DNA of 22,126 bases from Apostichopus leukothele (Eukaryota > Echinodermata > Holothuroidea > Aspidochirotida > Stichopodidae), in assembly GCA_010014835.2 (NCBI GenBank), contig JAAAKB020086764.1:1-22126 (forward strand), in the 5' to 3' direction. Every line of letters begins with the position of its first letter. Within the stretch, counting starts at the first letter, position 1. The position numbers were made by a program, and so were the translations under genes. Below the pieces are notes generated by a model. The model saw nothing but the letters and a program-made list of their open reading frames with translations. It was not told the DNA's origin and made no database searches. Shown in pieces: positions 13,001 to 18,752 of the stretch.

Positions 13001-16000
13001 AATACTCACAACAATACCAAACCAGTTCTACCTAGCCTACATACCCAATATGACATGTATTCCAGTTATCCTTCTGAAGTTACAGTGTTTACGAGCAAGG
13101 GTCACATGCACATACACAAGCCAACACAATCGCCATAGATCCCTTCAGCAAGGAATAACCAGAATAGTTACCAATGTCTGTGGGCATCATCCTTTAATAT
13201 AACAATAATAAGAATAAACTTAAAATTGAATTGATGTGTCTATATAACTGGATTCCATACCTGATATACAAGTCAGGGTTAAAGATTCACCATTGTGGAC
13301 CATATTTTCATATCCAGTGATATTCACATTTGCTGGTGCGACTGCAATAAACAAGGAATAGGTAACAATATGTGAAATGATTCTAAGGACTAACACTACA
13401 AGTTTAAAGCAGAATTCCCCCATAAAACATGAAGGAATATGAAGAGTAATGTTTACTGTATTATATTATTATCACAGCATTTGATGTAAACACTATAGTT
13501 ACCTTGGAAACACACACCATGTTTGAAGCTGAACCACAAGATACTCTTGAGTGACATGTTCATGTTTTTCCTCTGTTGTCCTTAAATGAGCATTGCAGAG
13601 CCCAGCCCACCCCAGGGAACAATAGGGTATTGGCTCTCAGTCACTTGCGTTGAGATACAAAAGTACAAAGTTCATCCAGAATTTACGTATGGAATGACAG
13701 TGTTTACTAGTGTGTACGGGAACCCGGTAGTCAAGTGAATCCCGGTATCCCGATCCCGGTATGGACTAGTCCTGATCACAGTGCAATGTGTAAATACTAC
13801 CGGGAGTGGGAAAACAACCGGTTATTAAATTCGTTTCGGTATATTCCCGGGAATCCCGGACATAATAAAAATATCTACGTGTTACTATTTGAAATATAGA
13901 AAAGAAACACGTTTATTTCTGGTGTTTGTGTTCCTAGTTTGAATAACATTCTGATCAATTTACGTACTAACCTAGACCTATATATTAACGAATCAACTAT
14001 TCACAGTAATTCGGACCTAAGCTACACCAAATATCTAACATTACTTGGGCTCAGCATGTTGCAGGACCTTAAAGTTATTCTGAAATTTCCATTATTTATT
14101 TTTCCTTCAAACGATGATTGCGAAGGTTCCCATGTATAAAATCTTACCACATGTATTTCACCTCATTTTGATATAATAATTATAACAATTTAATAAATTT
14201 TGAGCCAAAATTGCAAGGAGTATATCCAGTTTAAATCCATCTTCGCCCGGGACTGTATGTTATTATAGCCTAGGGTACGGTACAGGTACACACAGTGCAG
14301 TACGGTACTTGAGATTTGATGCTGTTATGGATTCGTTTATTATTGCGGAGGGTCCACGATGTCATTTATAGTTATCTTTGGCTACTTCTTTTATTTTTAA
14401 GAACTTTTTGCACACACACACACACGCAATTACCATTAAATAGACTGTTTGCCTATGGTGAGAAATCACAAATGGAGGTGGAATTAAACATAGTATCTTC
14501 TTTGCCTATTCACAGGTGCCATGGGTAAAGCATGACCTCATAATGTGGCATTATACTCACAAAGTACGGTCAATATTACTTGGGCTGTCATTGGTTCATC
14601 TAAGACAACACTAGTAGCCTCACAACGGAAAATAGCATTGTTGTCACCATAGCCAACTGTCAAGGGTAATACATTCCTGGCAGTCACCCCATCAGTAGTG
14701 TAAGAATAGTCCATTCTTTCTCCATTCTTATACCAATAAACCTGTTGAAGAGGAAACATTCAATATTAACTAATTCTATGAGAAACCAGAATGCAAAAAT
14801 GCATTGTGGTTTAGATGATGTAACATGAGCAGTTTTCTTCATGAATCTGACAATGTATAGTGAGGGTGAACATATTTACAAGGGTTTCACGATTTGACCT
14901 CTGATGACTCCAAATGACCTTTGACCAAACAAATTAGGCTTCTTTAACTCAATGTGGTACGTCTACACACTAAGACGTGGGCACAAGCTTCAAGTTTTGA
15001 GATATTGTGATTACAAGGTTTTCAATTCGACCCCTGGTGACCCAAATGGCCTTTGACCTCCACCAAAAACCATAGACTTTTGTACTCAATGTGATACTTC
15101 TACACACTAAATATGAGGTCTGCCCATGCTTCCCATCTTGAGATATCGTGTTTACAAAGTTTTCACAACTTGACCCCTGGTGACCCCACATGACCTTTGA
15201 CTTCCACCAAAAACAATAGGCTTCTTTTAATCAATGTGGTTCTTCTACACATGAAATATGAAACTGGTCTGACCTTCCCTTGTAGAGATATTGTGTTTAC
15301 AAGGTTTTCACAATTCGACCCCTGGTGACCCAAAATGACCTTTACCAAAAAACAATAGGCTTCTTGTACTCAATGTGGTACTTCTACACACTTAATATGA
15401 AATTGGTCTGACCTTCTCTTCTTGGGATATCGTGTTAACAAGCTGGGCATCACAAACTCACTCACACACACATACGCCATCATGAATGCATAGGTTACGA
15501 TTATCATCAAAACCAAAAAATACGAGACTGGTAGACATTCATTCATAAATATCCTTTCTCAATGTGAGTTCCAGAATCTAGGACATGAAGCAACCAAAGC
15601 TTTGGAACCATATTTCTATCACCTCGTGGGAAGTAACAATTATAAGAAAAGTATGTAACCCACACATATATGTTGCTACTAAATTTGTAAACTATAAAAT
15701 CATTAATGACTACAATTTCTGATGCGAGATTTAGATATTATAGTTGTCACCTCTGCCAATGGATTCCCTCCTCTTGATGAACAGTCAAGGGTCAGTTCAT
15801 CATTTGTTCTCACTATTGTACTATCCGTGTAACCATTAATAAGAGGTGGTGATGGTGCGACTGGAATGAAATCAAAATAAACTCTTCTATTAGATTAACA
15901 CTGATGCTGAATATGTTTGCAAAGCAATCTTACGGAGCTGTCTGACTGGGCATCATCAACTTGGGTAATACTTTACAGTGTGCTATTCTCAGTTCACTGT

Positions 16001-16954
16001 TGTAGCACTCTTACATAGTGGGCATCATCAACTTGGGTAATACTTTACAGTGTGCTATTCTCAGTTGGTTTAGCATTCTATTCAGGTTGGGTTATATTTT
16101 AAAACACTTCAATTGAGTCGGTCGTGTTTTTTAGGGTGGCAATCTAGTTGAGCATTGTGAGACTCTGTTTGGTGCAACAAATCAAGTGGCACAATCAATT
16201 CCAGAGTAATAAAATTTTTGGTTATTGTAAGCTACTCTAATCCTCTATAATGTCTTTAAATGTACCAATGATATTGGAAAGTATCTCACTGCACATATGT
16301 TGAGTATATATATCATGTCAGGTTAGTTAGTACTCTCAGGAATACAATATATTGCTCTCATGTTTGTCTTAAGCTTGATAGCAGCTTTGATAGTGAAAAG
16401 ATTGTTCTGATAAGGAATTAAAGTTAAACAATCCTGCTTGTTTTGTGAACTTCTAAGAAACTCAGGGTATGAACCAACCTATGTACAATACTACAACTGA
16501 AAGCTGAACCTTTGACATCATTTAAGAAGCCATTATAAAAATCAACAGTCCTCCAAAACAGCATGTTGCACTTCACTTTATCACAACACTTCAGTAAAAA
16601 TAGTAAAATCTGAGGATTACTTACATAAGACATTCAAAGTGACTGAAACAGTCAGTGGTTCTGCCAGGGCAGGGTGCTCCATCTTACATGCAAATACTAT
16701 GCCATTGTCTTCTTTCTCAGGCAGAAGTTCAAGTGTGCTTACTGCATTCTCTAACTTTCCTGAGCTGTGTGGGGCAGTCTCTGTAATGACAGATGGTGTG
16801 GCATAGAGGAATGGTTGTCCTTCCTTGAGCCAGCTGATAGATGCTGCTGGTTTACCATTAGTAGATCTACAGGTCAGAGAGACAGATTCTGGAGGTCGTA
16901 CTGCTATAAGGGCTCCATCCTCATAGCCATCTATAACTGGTGCCGTAGGAGCAA
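883..16954 (-). CDS. NPHS1: Nephrin-like Ig/FN3 cell-adhesion receptor, partial gene (13 exons)
   Basis: Nephrin-family proteins are single-pass adhesion receptors that bind NEPH/Kirre partners across cell contacts, in filtration slits, muscle fusion and synapse choice. Thirteen minus-strand exons (16954-16625, 15860-15751, 14741-14561, 13341-13261, 11094-10873, 9850-9560, 8491-8354, 8268-8095, 7268-6984, 5145-4870, 3988-3683, 3151-3077, 1095-883) all have AG/GT borders and join in one frame to 894 codons. They give eight Ig domains and one FN3. Several stretches look like human nephrin recalled from memory: GGNPLATLQWYKNGQP, CTADANP, NALG before the FN3, and GFNGGLPQ inside the FN3. All domain-boundary introns are phase 1. 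The signal peptide and Ig1 (expected above 16954) and the membrane segment and tail (expected below 883) were not found. Family assignment is strong. Strict orthology to vertebrate NPHS1 rather than another nephrin-like paralogue is inferred. Confidence 0.88.
1545..2330. repeat. Array of TGACCTTTGACC-type intronic repeats (FN3 intron)
   Basis: At least five degenerate copies of a roughly 130-150-bp unit lie in the FN3 intron. Each copy contains a 'tttacaaggttttca...ctttgacctc' segment, then 'tgacctttgacc', then 'accaa...aataggcttcttg'. Exact TGACCTTTGACC occurs at 1549-1560 and 2077-2088, with near copies at about 1690, 1820, 1955 and 2212. The same family recurs at 12.2-13.1 kb and 14.87-15.44 kb. 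Confidence 0.75.
2550..3050 (+). mobile_element. tRNA-derived SINE, probably with a conserved central core
   Basis: The head shows an A-box-like tggttcagcag (2566-2576) and a degenerate B box near 2601-2619, i.e. a tRNA-derived Pol III promoter. Further on, 2868-2894 carries cggatggggatgttaaatgg followed by cggtccc. From memory this resembles the GGATGRGACGTTAAA..GAGGTCC core seen in several animal SINE superfamilies. The 3' boundary is unclear and is set near the FN3 exon. It lies within the FN3 intron, antisense to the nephrin-like gene. Confidence 0.5.
3077..3151 (-). CDS. NPHS1: Nephrin-like exon: first part of FN3
   Basis: A 25-codon phase-1 exon encodes SPESPTDVKILVITHRSVSL plus NWTA: the A and B strands of a fibronectin type III domain, with the conserved tryptophan. 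Human nephrin has PDPPSGLKVV...SVGLEW at the same place. The acceptor is TTGTTATAG and the donor is GTAAGT from 3076. The split Gly codon joins it to GFNGG in the next exon, 1981 bp away. Confidence 0.85.
3355..3430 (+). mobile_element. SINE 3' tail fragment ending in (TAA)n
   Basis: The segment contains aagcgcattgaac, then gcgctatataaataac and a (TAA)n run to about 3430. A 'GCGCTATATAAAT' stretch followed by a trinucleotide tail is a common 3' end of LINE-mobilised SINEs. No tRNA head is attached, so this is a fragment. It lies in the Ig8-FN3 intron. Confidence 0.45.
3683..3988 (-). CDS. NPHS1: Nephrin-like exon: whole Ig domain (matches Ig8)
   Basis: A 102-codon phase-1 exon encodes KPEIDYSVPNKVAKTRG, the first cysteine in LLFCHVEGAP, tryptophan in VRFRWLKGG, HARYTNHYESRLIIS, second cysteine in HYGAYICEAYNALG, then STFQINVERT. 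The usual Asp before Gly-x-Tyr-x-Cys is Tyr here, and human nephrin Ig8 is also irregular at this spot (DYALFTC). The NALG after the cysteine and the RYT..Y segment are shared with human Ig8. The acceptor AG is at 3990-3989 and the donor GTAAGT runs from 3682. Confidence 0.9.
4420..4623 (-). CDS. Candidate cassette exon: Cys-free, sequon-bearing linker between Ig7 and Ig8
   Basis: An open 204-bp segment (68 codons) has a good acceptor (TTTTCATCATCTTGTAG) and a GTAAAA donor from 4419. It is phase 1 at both ends, so inclusion or skipping keeps frame. It encodes SDLHDILFVSLIRNPTSQ, a Ser/Thr-rich middle and three N-glycosylation sequons (NLT, NKT, NKT), with no cysteine or tryptophan. It is not an Ig domain and I recognise no family. 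Skipping it restores the canonical Ig7-Ig8 linker, so it could be an alternative exon, a lineage-specific insertion, or a chance open stretch. RNA support would decide. Confidence 0.42.
4870..5145 (-). CDS. NPHS1: Nephrin-like exon: whole Ig domain (matches Ig7)
   Basis: A 92-codon phase-1 exon has AATITTENSITIT, the first cysteine in LVCTADANPRPDG (human nephrin Ig7 has IVCTVDANP), tryptophan in FVTWSREG, second cysteine in KSDAGMYTCHAENG and IEPAAKTDINVIIQ. The acceptor TTGCTTACAG ends at 5146 and the donor GTAAGT runs from 4869. Its final T joins the exon at 3988 to give Tyr-Lys-Pro, the canonical linker. Joined to the candidate exon at 4623 it gives Leu-Ser-Asp instead. Confidence 0.9.
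5146..5899. other. Intron part without recognised features
   Basis: This is the Ig7-proximal part of the 1838-bp intron between Ig7 and the spacer-position Ig. It is AT-rich. The open stretches on either strand have no splice-flanked coding character and I see no repeat unit. Confidence 0.5.
5900..6450. repeat. Degenerate tandem repeat (catcatctactgatcac / tttgacct type)
   Basis: About four copies of a roughly 130-bp unit begin with 'cccatcatctactgatcac' variants near 5903, 6040, 6160 and 6293. They share 'aagtttgatcaaaatca' and 'ctttgacct..tgaccccaaatgacctttgac' segments. The unit overlaps in content with the TTTGACC family elsewhere in the gene but has its own 'catcatct' portion. Confidence 0.55.
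6984..7268 (-). CDS. NPHS1: Nephrin-like exon: whole Ig domain at the vertebrate 'spacer' position
   Basis: A 95-codon phase-1 exon encodes a full Ig domain: KPRITTPEGISITT, first cysteine in IKLNCSANGNP, tryptophan in THTWKKDD, GSLHIQAPTRSEAG, second cysteine in TYSCVVSNSVGE, and end strand TATLNVE. The acceptor AG is at 7270-7269 and the donor GTAAGT runs from 6983. In order and sequence it corresponds to the stretch between Ig6 and Ig7 of human nephrin, usually called a spacer. There, as recalled, the equivalent of the first cysteine is absent. Here both cysteines are present. Confidence 0.88.
7668..7748. repeat. Dispersed intronic repeat, copy A (partial)
   Basis: The sequence agaaagctagcaggcttagt, then gattccttgtctaag and cctgatta...actgag, is shared with 11170-11365 and 11608-11868. 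The copy is truncated relative to the other two. The rest of this intron stretch (7269-7930) shows nothing else I can support. Confidence 0.6.
7934..8142. repeat. 69-bp tandem triplication spanning an exon end and its splice donor
   Basis: Three copies, spaced exactly 69 bp (aaagaaccat at 7942, 8011 and 8080), each contain the 3' end of the Ig6 exon, the GTAAGA donor and about 24 bp of intron. Copies differ by only a base or two (catcgaggg/catccaggg; cagtccatc/cagcccatc), so the duplication looks recent. The copy nearest the intact exon (8080-8142) is the functional one by frame. Confidence 0.9.
8095..8268 (-). CDS. NPHS1: Nephrin-like exon: second half of Ig6
   Basis: The exon begins ENLIAPEVKNGDNGGHITSS, carries the second cysteine in NNGGVYLCRAM, and ends NDGLTLDVQ in phase 1. 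The acceptor is TCCACCTACAG and the donor is GTAAGA from 8094. Its last 48 bp or so and the start of the next intron are repeated twice more downstream (7934-8072), so three near-identical donor sites lie in a row. The first one, used here, joins to AT AAG CCA to give the expected Tyr-Lys-Pro linker. Reading past it meets a TAA within seven codons. Confidence 0.87.
8354..8491 (-). CDS. NPHS1: Nephrin-like exon: first half of Ig6
   Basis: The exon encodes PPDTVRVIATPAVAAEGD, the first cysteine in VNISCVTASSNP (human nephrin Ig6 has LTCVSVSSNP) and the core tryptophan in ISWWRDGVPFG. The acceptor is TTCCTTTCAG and the donor is GTGAGT from 8353. Both borders are phase 1. It is separated from the rest of its Ig domain by an intron of only 85 bp, the shortest in the gene. 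Confidence 0.88.
8492..9559. other. Intron between Ig5 and Ig6, no features seen
   Basis: This 1068-bp AT-rich intron has clean phase-1 borders. I find no additional exon, repeat array or element in it. Confidence 0.6.
9560..9850 (-). CDS. NPHS1: Nephrin-like exon: whole Ig domain (matches Ig5)
   Basis: A 97-codon phase-1 exon holds one complete Ig domain: PPDTPIITGYIEG, first cysteine in LRLQCYA, GGNPLATLQWYKNGQP with the core tryptophan, second cysteine in TDNGALYQCNAT, and the end strand TLNVL. The acceptor AG is at 9852-9851 and the donor GTAAGA runs from 9559. By position it is Ig5, though its GGNPLATLQW motif is closest to human nephrin Ig3. Sequons NAT and NKT are present. Confidence 0.9.
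10455..10584. repeat. 26-bp tandem repeat, five copies
   Basis: The unit ttcagtcacaaatctctaat followed by gctgtg is repeated at 10455, 10481, 10507, 10533 and 10559. Single substitutions occur in the fourth (cactaatc) and fifth (aatcccta) copies. It lies in the Ig4-Ig5 intron. The preceding part of the intron (9851-10454) shows nothing recognisable. Confidence 0.95.
10873..11094 (-). CDS. NPHS1: Nephrin-like exon: second half of Ig4
   Basis: The exon starts NSNPAASMIWLTGGRQ with the core tryptophan. It has GGFITTQKLNITM, aligned with GGHISMSNLTF of human nephrin Ig4, the second cysteine in KVDYMCQAT, and ends VVTVSVM. It is phase 1 at both ends (acceptor AG 11096-11095; donor GTAAGC from 10872). 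The terminal T plus the next exon gives Tyr, then PPDTP. An in-frame ATG at the MIW codon is internal and is not a start. Confidence 0.86.
11170..11365. repeat. Dispersed intronic repeat, copy B
   Basis: This copy contains gctagcagggttagtaattc, cttctgaatgttgatgacag and cctctcagtcact..aagaggg..ggtcaa. These segments recur in the same order at 11608-11868, and the first also at 7668. No terminal repeats or coding were seen, so the class is unknown. Confidence 0.65.
11608..11868. repeat. Dispersed intronic repeat, copy C
   Basis: Collinear with copy B over both ends (gccagcaggcttagtgattc; cttctgaaagttgatgacag; ccctctcagtcact), but with about 80 bp extra in the middle. Copies B and C share an end at 'cagaaaagcc'. 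The two lie 440 bp apart in direct orientation. Confidence 0.65.
11880..13110. repeat. TTTGACC-type repeat array (Ig4 intron)
   Basis: Exact TGACCTTTGACC occurs at 12288-12299, 12706-12717 and 12989-13000, with variants near 11910 and 12842. They are embedded in the same 'ccaccaaaaacaatagggtt' and 'tgttttcaaactttgacc' context as the 1.5-2.3 kb array. The copies are diverged and irregularly spaced. Another weak copy lies at about 13540-13690. Confidence 0.65.
13261..13341 (-). CDS. NPHS1: Nephrin-like exon: first half of Ig4
   Basis: This 27-codon exon encodes APANVNITGYENMVHNGES and the first-cysteine strand LTLTCIS. It is phase 1 at both ends (acceptor AG 13343-13342; donor GTATGG from 13260). 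The split codon gives Gly on joining, so the protein reads CISG-NSNP across a 2.17-kb intron. The sequon NIT is a potential N-glycosylation site. Confidence 0.84.
13705..14310. other. CCGG-rich, CpG-rich insertion of unassigned type
   Basis: This block stands out from the CpG-poor intron around it. Clusters of cccgg/ccggt (gggaacccggtag, aatcccggtatcccgatccc, attcccgggaatcccgg) sit at 13716-13860, and cgcccgggactg and tacggtac motifs at 14245-14305 close the far side. The two edges share a loose 'gtgtgtac...ggtac' similarity in inverted orientation. A nonautonomous DNA transposon of hAT-like character is possible, but I cannot define terminal repeats or a target duplication. Confidence 0.3.
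14409..14427. repeat. CA microsatellite
   Basis: A short (CA)n run lies in the intron between the Ig3 and Ig4 exons. Confidence 0.9.
14561..14741 (-). CDS. NPHS1: Nephrin-like exon: second half of Ig3
   Basis: The exon begins in phase 0 with VYWYKNGERMDYSY (core tryptophan). It carries the second cysteine in DNNAIFRCEAT and ends QVILTVL in phase 1. The acceptor is the pyrimidine-rich TTCCTCTTCAACAG and the donor is GTGAGT at 14560-14555. An ATG lies upstream in the intron, but the in-frame splice from the previous exon (NPLAE|VYW) shows this is an internal exon. The GGNPLxxxxWxKNG pattern is conserved with vertebrate nephrin Ig3. Confidence 0.87.
14865..15440. repeat. Four-copy tandem array of the TTTGACC repeat
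   Basis: This is the most regular array of the family. 'gatatcgtgtttacaaggtt' segments occur near 14870, 15003, 15145, 15290 and (truncated) 15425, i.e. a period of about 135-145 bp. Each is followed by 'cgacccctggtgaccc', 'tgacctttgacc' and 'ccaccaaaaacaataggctt'. Exact TGACCTTTGACC is at 14915-14926. It sits inside the Ig3 internal intron. Open stretches on the minus strand here are repeat artefacts. Confidence 0.85.
15751..15860 (-). CDS. NPHS1: Nephrin-like exon: first half of Ig3
   Basis: The exon encodes APSPPLINGYTDS, a TNDELTLDCSS strand with the first Ig cysteine, and RGGNPLAE. It enters in phase 1 (acceptor AG 15862-15861) and leaves in phase 0 (GAG|GTGACA, donor GT at 15750-15749). 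It is the only phase-0 junction in the gene. It continues directly as VYWYKNGE in the next exon, so the Ig domain is cut just before its core tryptophan. Confidence 0.87.
15948..16066. repeat. 72-bp-spaced direct duplication
   Basis: A 47-bp segment starting gggcatcatcaacttgggta and ending attctcagtt is present identically at 15948-15994 and 16020-16066, with a 25-bp spacer. It is a recent local duplication in the Ig2-Ig3 intron. Nothing else is recognised in that intron. Confidence 0.95.
16625..16954 (-). CDS. NPHS1: Nephrin-like exon: whole Ig domain (matches Ig2)
   Basis: One phase-1/phase-1 exon of 110 codons encodes a complete Ig domain. It opens with APTAPVIDGYEDG, has the first cysteine in SLTCRS, the core tryptophan in ISWLKEGQP and the second cysteine in EDNGIVFACK. 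It ends HPALAEPLTVSVTLNVL, close to the end of human nephrin Ig2 (PALEAP...FTVNVLF), which is why I call it Ig2 rather than Ig1. The acceptor AG is at 16956-16955, behind a short TG repeat. The donor is GTAAGT at 16624-16619. The last base T joins the next exon to make Phe, giving the usual L-F-x-P linker. This is the most 5' exon I can support. Confidence 0.9.
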
Positions 16955-16966
16955 CTGTGGAACATT

Positions 16967-16980
16967 AACACACACACACA
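16967..16980. repeat. CA/TG microsatellite beside a splice acceptor
   Basis: Read on the gene's strand, a TG repeat ends about 12 nt upstream of the Ig2 exon acceptor, taking the place of part of the pyrimidine tract. Confidence 0.8.
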
Positions 16981-17394
16981 ATGATTTAACCTCAGTAAAA
17001 TTTTCTTTAAGAAATCTCCAGTTTCAAAAATTTGACACCACTTAATTACCCATGAATTTTGAGCTGTATCCTTTTCATATGGTCAAAATTGAATGATTTT
17101 GATTTCCCATTGGACTGTGTTGGAATGTTTCACCACTTACAGAAATATCCTATCAGTTAGTTAATTGCAGTCAATGGGAAAGAAGAATACTAAAAGTTTT
17201 GCATTTCTTGGGATCAGGTATAGGCCTATACTTTATTTTATAGCTTCTGTCACATACACCATAGAAACGGGGTCTGAGTGTTAGTATTCTGTACACACCC
17301 CACATGCAACTATATGCACCCTTTCATACCCTTAAAATAATAGTCCAGCTCAAAATTTCTTTTTGATCTGTTAAAGAGGAACATAATCTTAGCA

Positions 17395-17845
17395 TTCTGG
17401 TGAAATTTGCATTCAATTCCTATGTACCGTTTTTGAGATTATGACAGTTGAAGTTGCCACCTTTCGTACCAAAAGTGAACTTGGAGCAAACAGGTGCTAC
17501 GTCATTGTTGCACACTAATATATGATGTTTTGTTTTCCTTTAAAATTCATGTCTAGTTTTATACTCCACAATTGGATGCATCCATAATGTGACTGTACCA
17601 GAAGTATTGGTATTTTATAAACTTCACATCCCCTTTAGACAAACTAGTAACCCTATCCAATCCAAGGTCAAATCAATAGACTAAAAAACAAAGAAAAAAC
17701 AAAACATTATTTGTCAGTGTGCAACTATGACATCACACCTGTTTGCTTCAAGTTCACTTTTGTCAGAATATCAGATAACATCAACTGTCAATATCTCAAA
17801 AACGGTACATAGGAATTGAATGCAAATTTCATCAGAACTATTCTT
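17395..17845. repeat. Large imperfect inverted repeat (foldback element)
   Basis: The left arm, about 17395-17540, and the right arm, about 17691-17845, are reverse complements over roughly 145-150 bp, with scattered mismatches and small gaps, around a loop of about 150 bp. Matching landmarks: gaaatttgcattcaattcct and gtaccgtttttgagat on the left pair with ctcaaaaacggtac and aggaattgaatgcaaatttc on the right. Inner landmarks are gcaaacaggtg/cacctgtttgc and gttgcacact/agtgtgcaac. No coding was seen. It is either a foldback/MITE-like element or two oppositely oriented repeat copies. Confidence 0.8.
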
Positions 17846-18499
17846 TTAATGGTTGACGAGTAAGATTAATTACCGGTTACTTAACGGTTTGTCGAACCAT
17901 GATTTGGTTTGGAATTTAGAAGAAAATGGTTAATTTTTCTAAATTTAATGATGATACGCCAATAATTTTAATCTTCAAATCAGAATGTTCATTCTCTACT
18001 TGCGACTTCGTACACAATGAATTGAATGCACTATGACCCCAGAAGTTAGCCTAAGTGTTATATATATATATAGATATTTATAGGGCAGTGTAAATCTGCA
18101 GGGTATAACGTGTAGTGAAACGCGGGGATACAAAATAATGCTACGATGGTGCCATAGCGACCAAGCAAAGCTTAGCTATACGATGCCGCAGAGATTACAT
18201 GTGGCAGCATCTATTATGCGTCCCTGGTGACATTGGCAGTTCTGAGGTGACAATTGGTCAATTTACGCTCCATCTTGGCGCCATTTGACCTGGGCCTACT
18301 TCCAACCTTCAATTTGACTGGAGAAATCATTTTATATAAACCTTTACACTAGTTCTCGTAACACAATTGGAGAAACAGTAAAGTCGAATGACGCTAAGTC
18401 TTCCATAGATCATTCGAATATGAGCTCAAGCGATACAGGGTCGGGTCTTCTCAGATGTTTGACACAAGAGAAAAATATCATAGAGTTTCAACTGATTTT
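17846..18499. other. CpG-richer non-coding stretch
   Basis: No gene was seen. CpG is clearly more frequent here than in the gene body (e.g. cttaacggtttgtcgaacc, gcgacttcgtac, cgcgggg, gatgccgc). A short TA run lies at 18060-18073. Confidence 0.4.
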
Positions 18500-18752
18500 A
18501 CAGTAACAACACACCGATAACAGTTACCGGTACGTGTTTCATCACACTGTAAACATAGTACAGAGCCATATAGGCTATCACAGTAATAAGACCAGTCACG
18601 TGTTACATGACACTGAAAACAACACAGAACCATGTATGCTATTACAATAATTAGAACAGCCACGTGCTACACGACACTGTAAACATAGCACACAACCCCA
18701 TAGGCTATAACGGTAATAAGAACAGTCACGTGTTACATGACACTGGAAGCAT
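18500..18752. repeat. 65-bp tandem repeat carrying CACGTG E-boxes
   Basis: The unit tcacgtgttacatgacactg, then aaacatagcacagaacca, then taggctatta and agtaataagaacag, is repeated about 3.5 times. 'acgtg' occurs at 18532, 18598, 18662 and 18728 (periods 66, 64 and 66). Three copies keep the palindrome CACGTG and the first has tACGTG. Open stretches on both strands are products of the repeat. Confidence 0.88.

Noticed and set aside
14970-15348. Two related minus-strand open frames with similar peptides
   Set aside because: Similarity comes from tandem copies of the TTTGACC repeat; no splice sites or domain.
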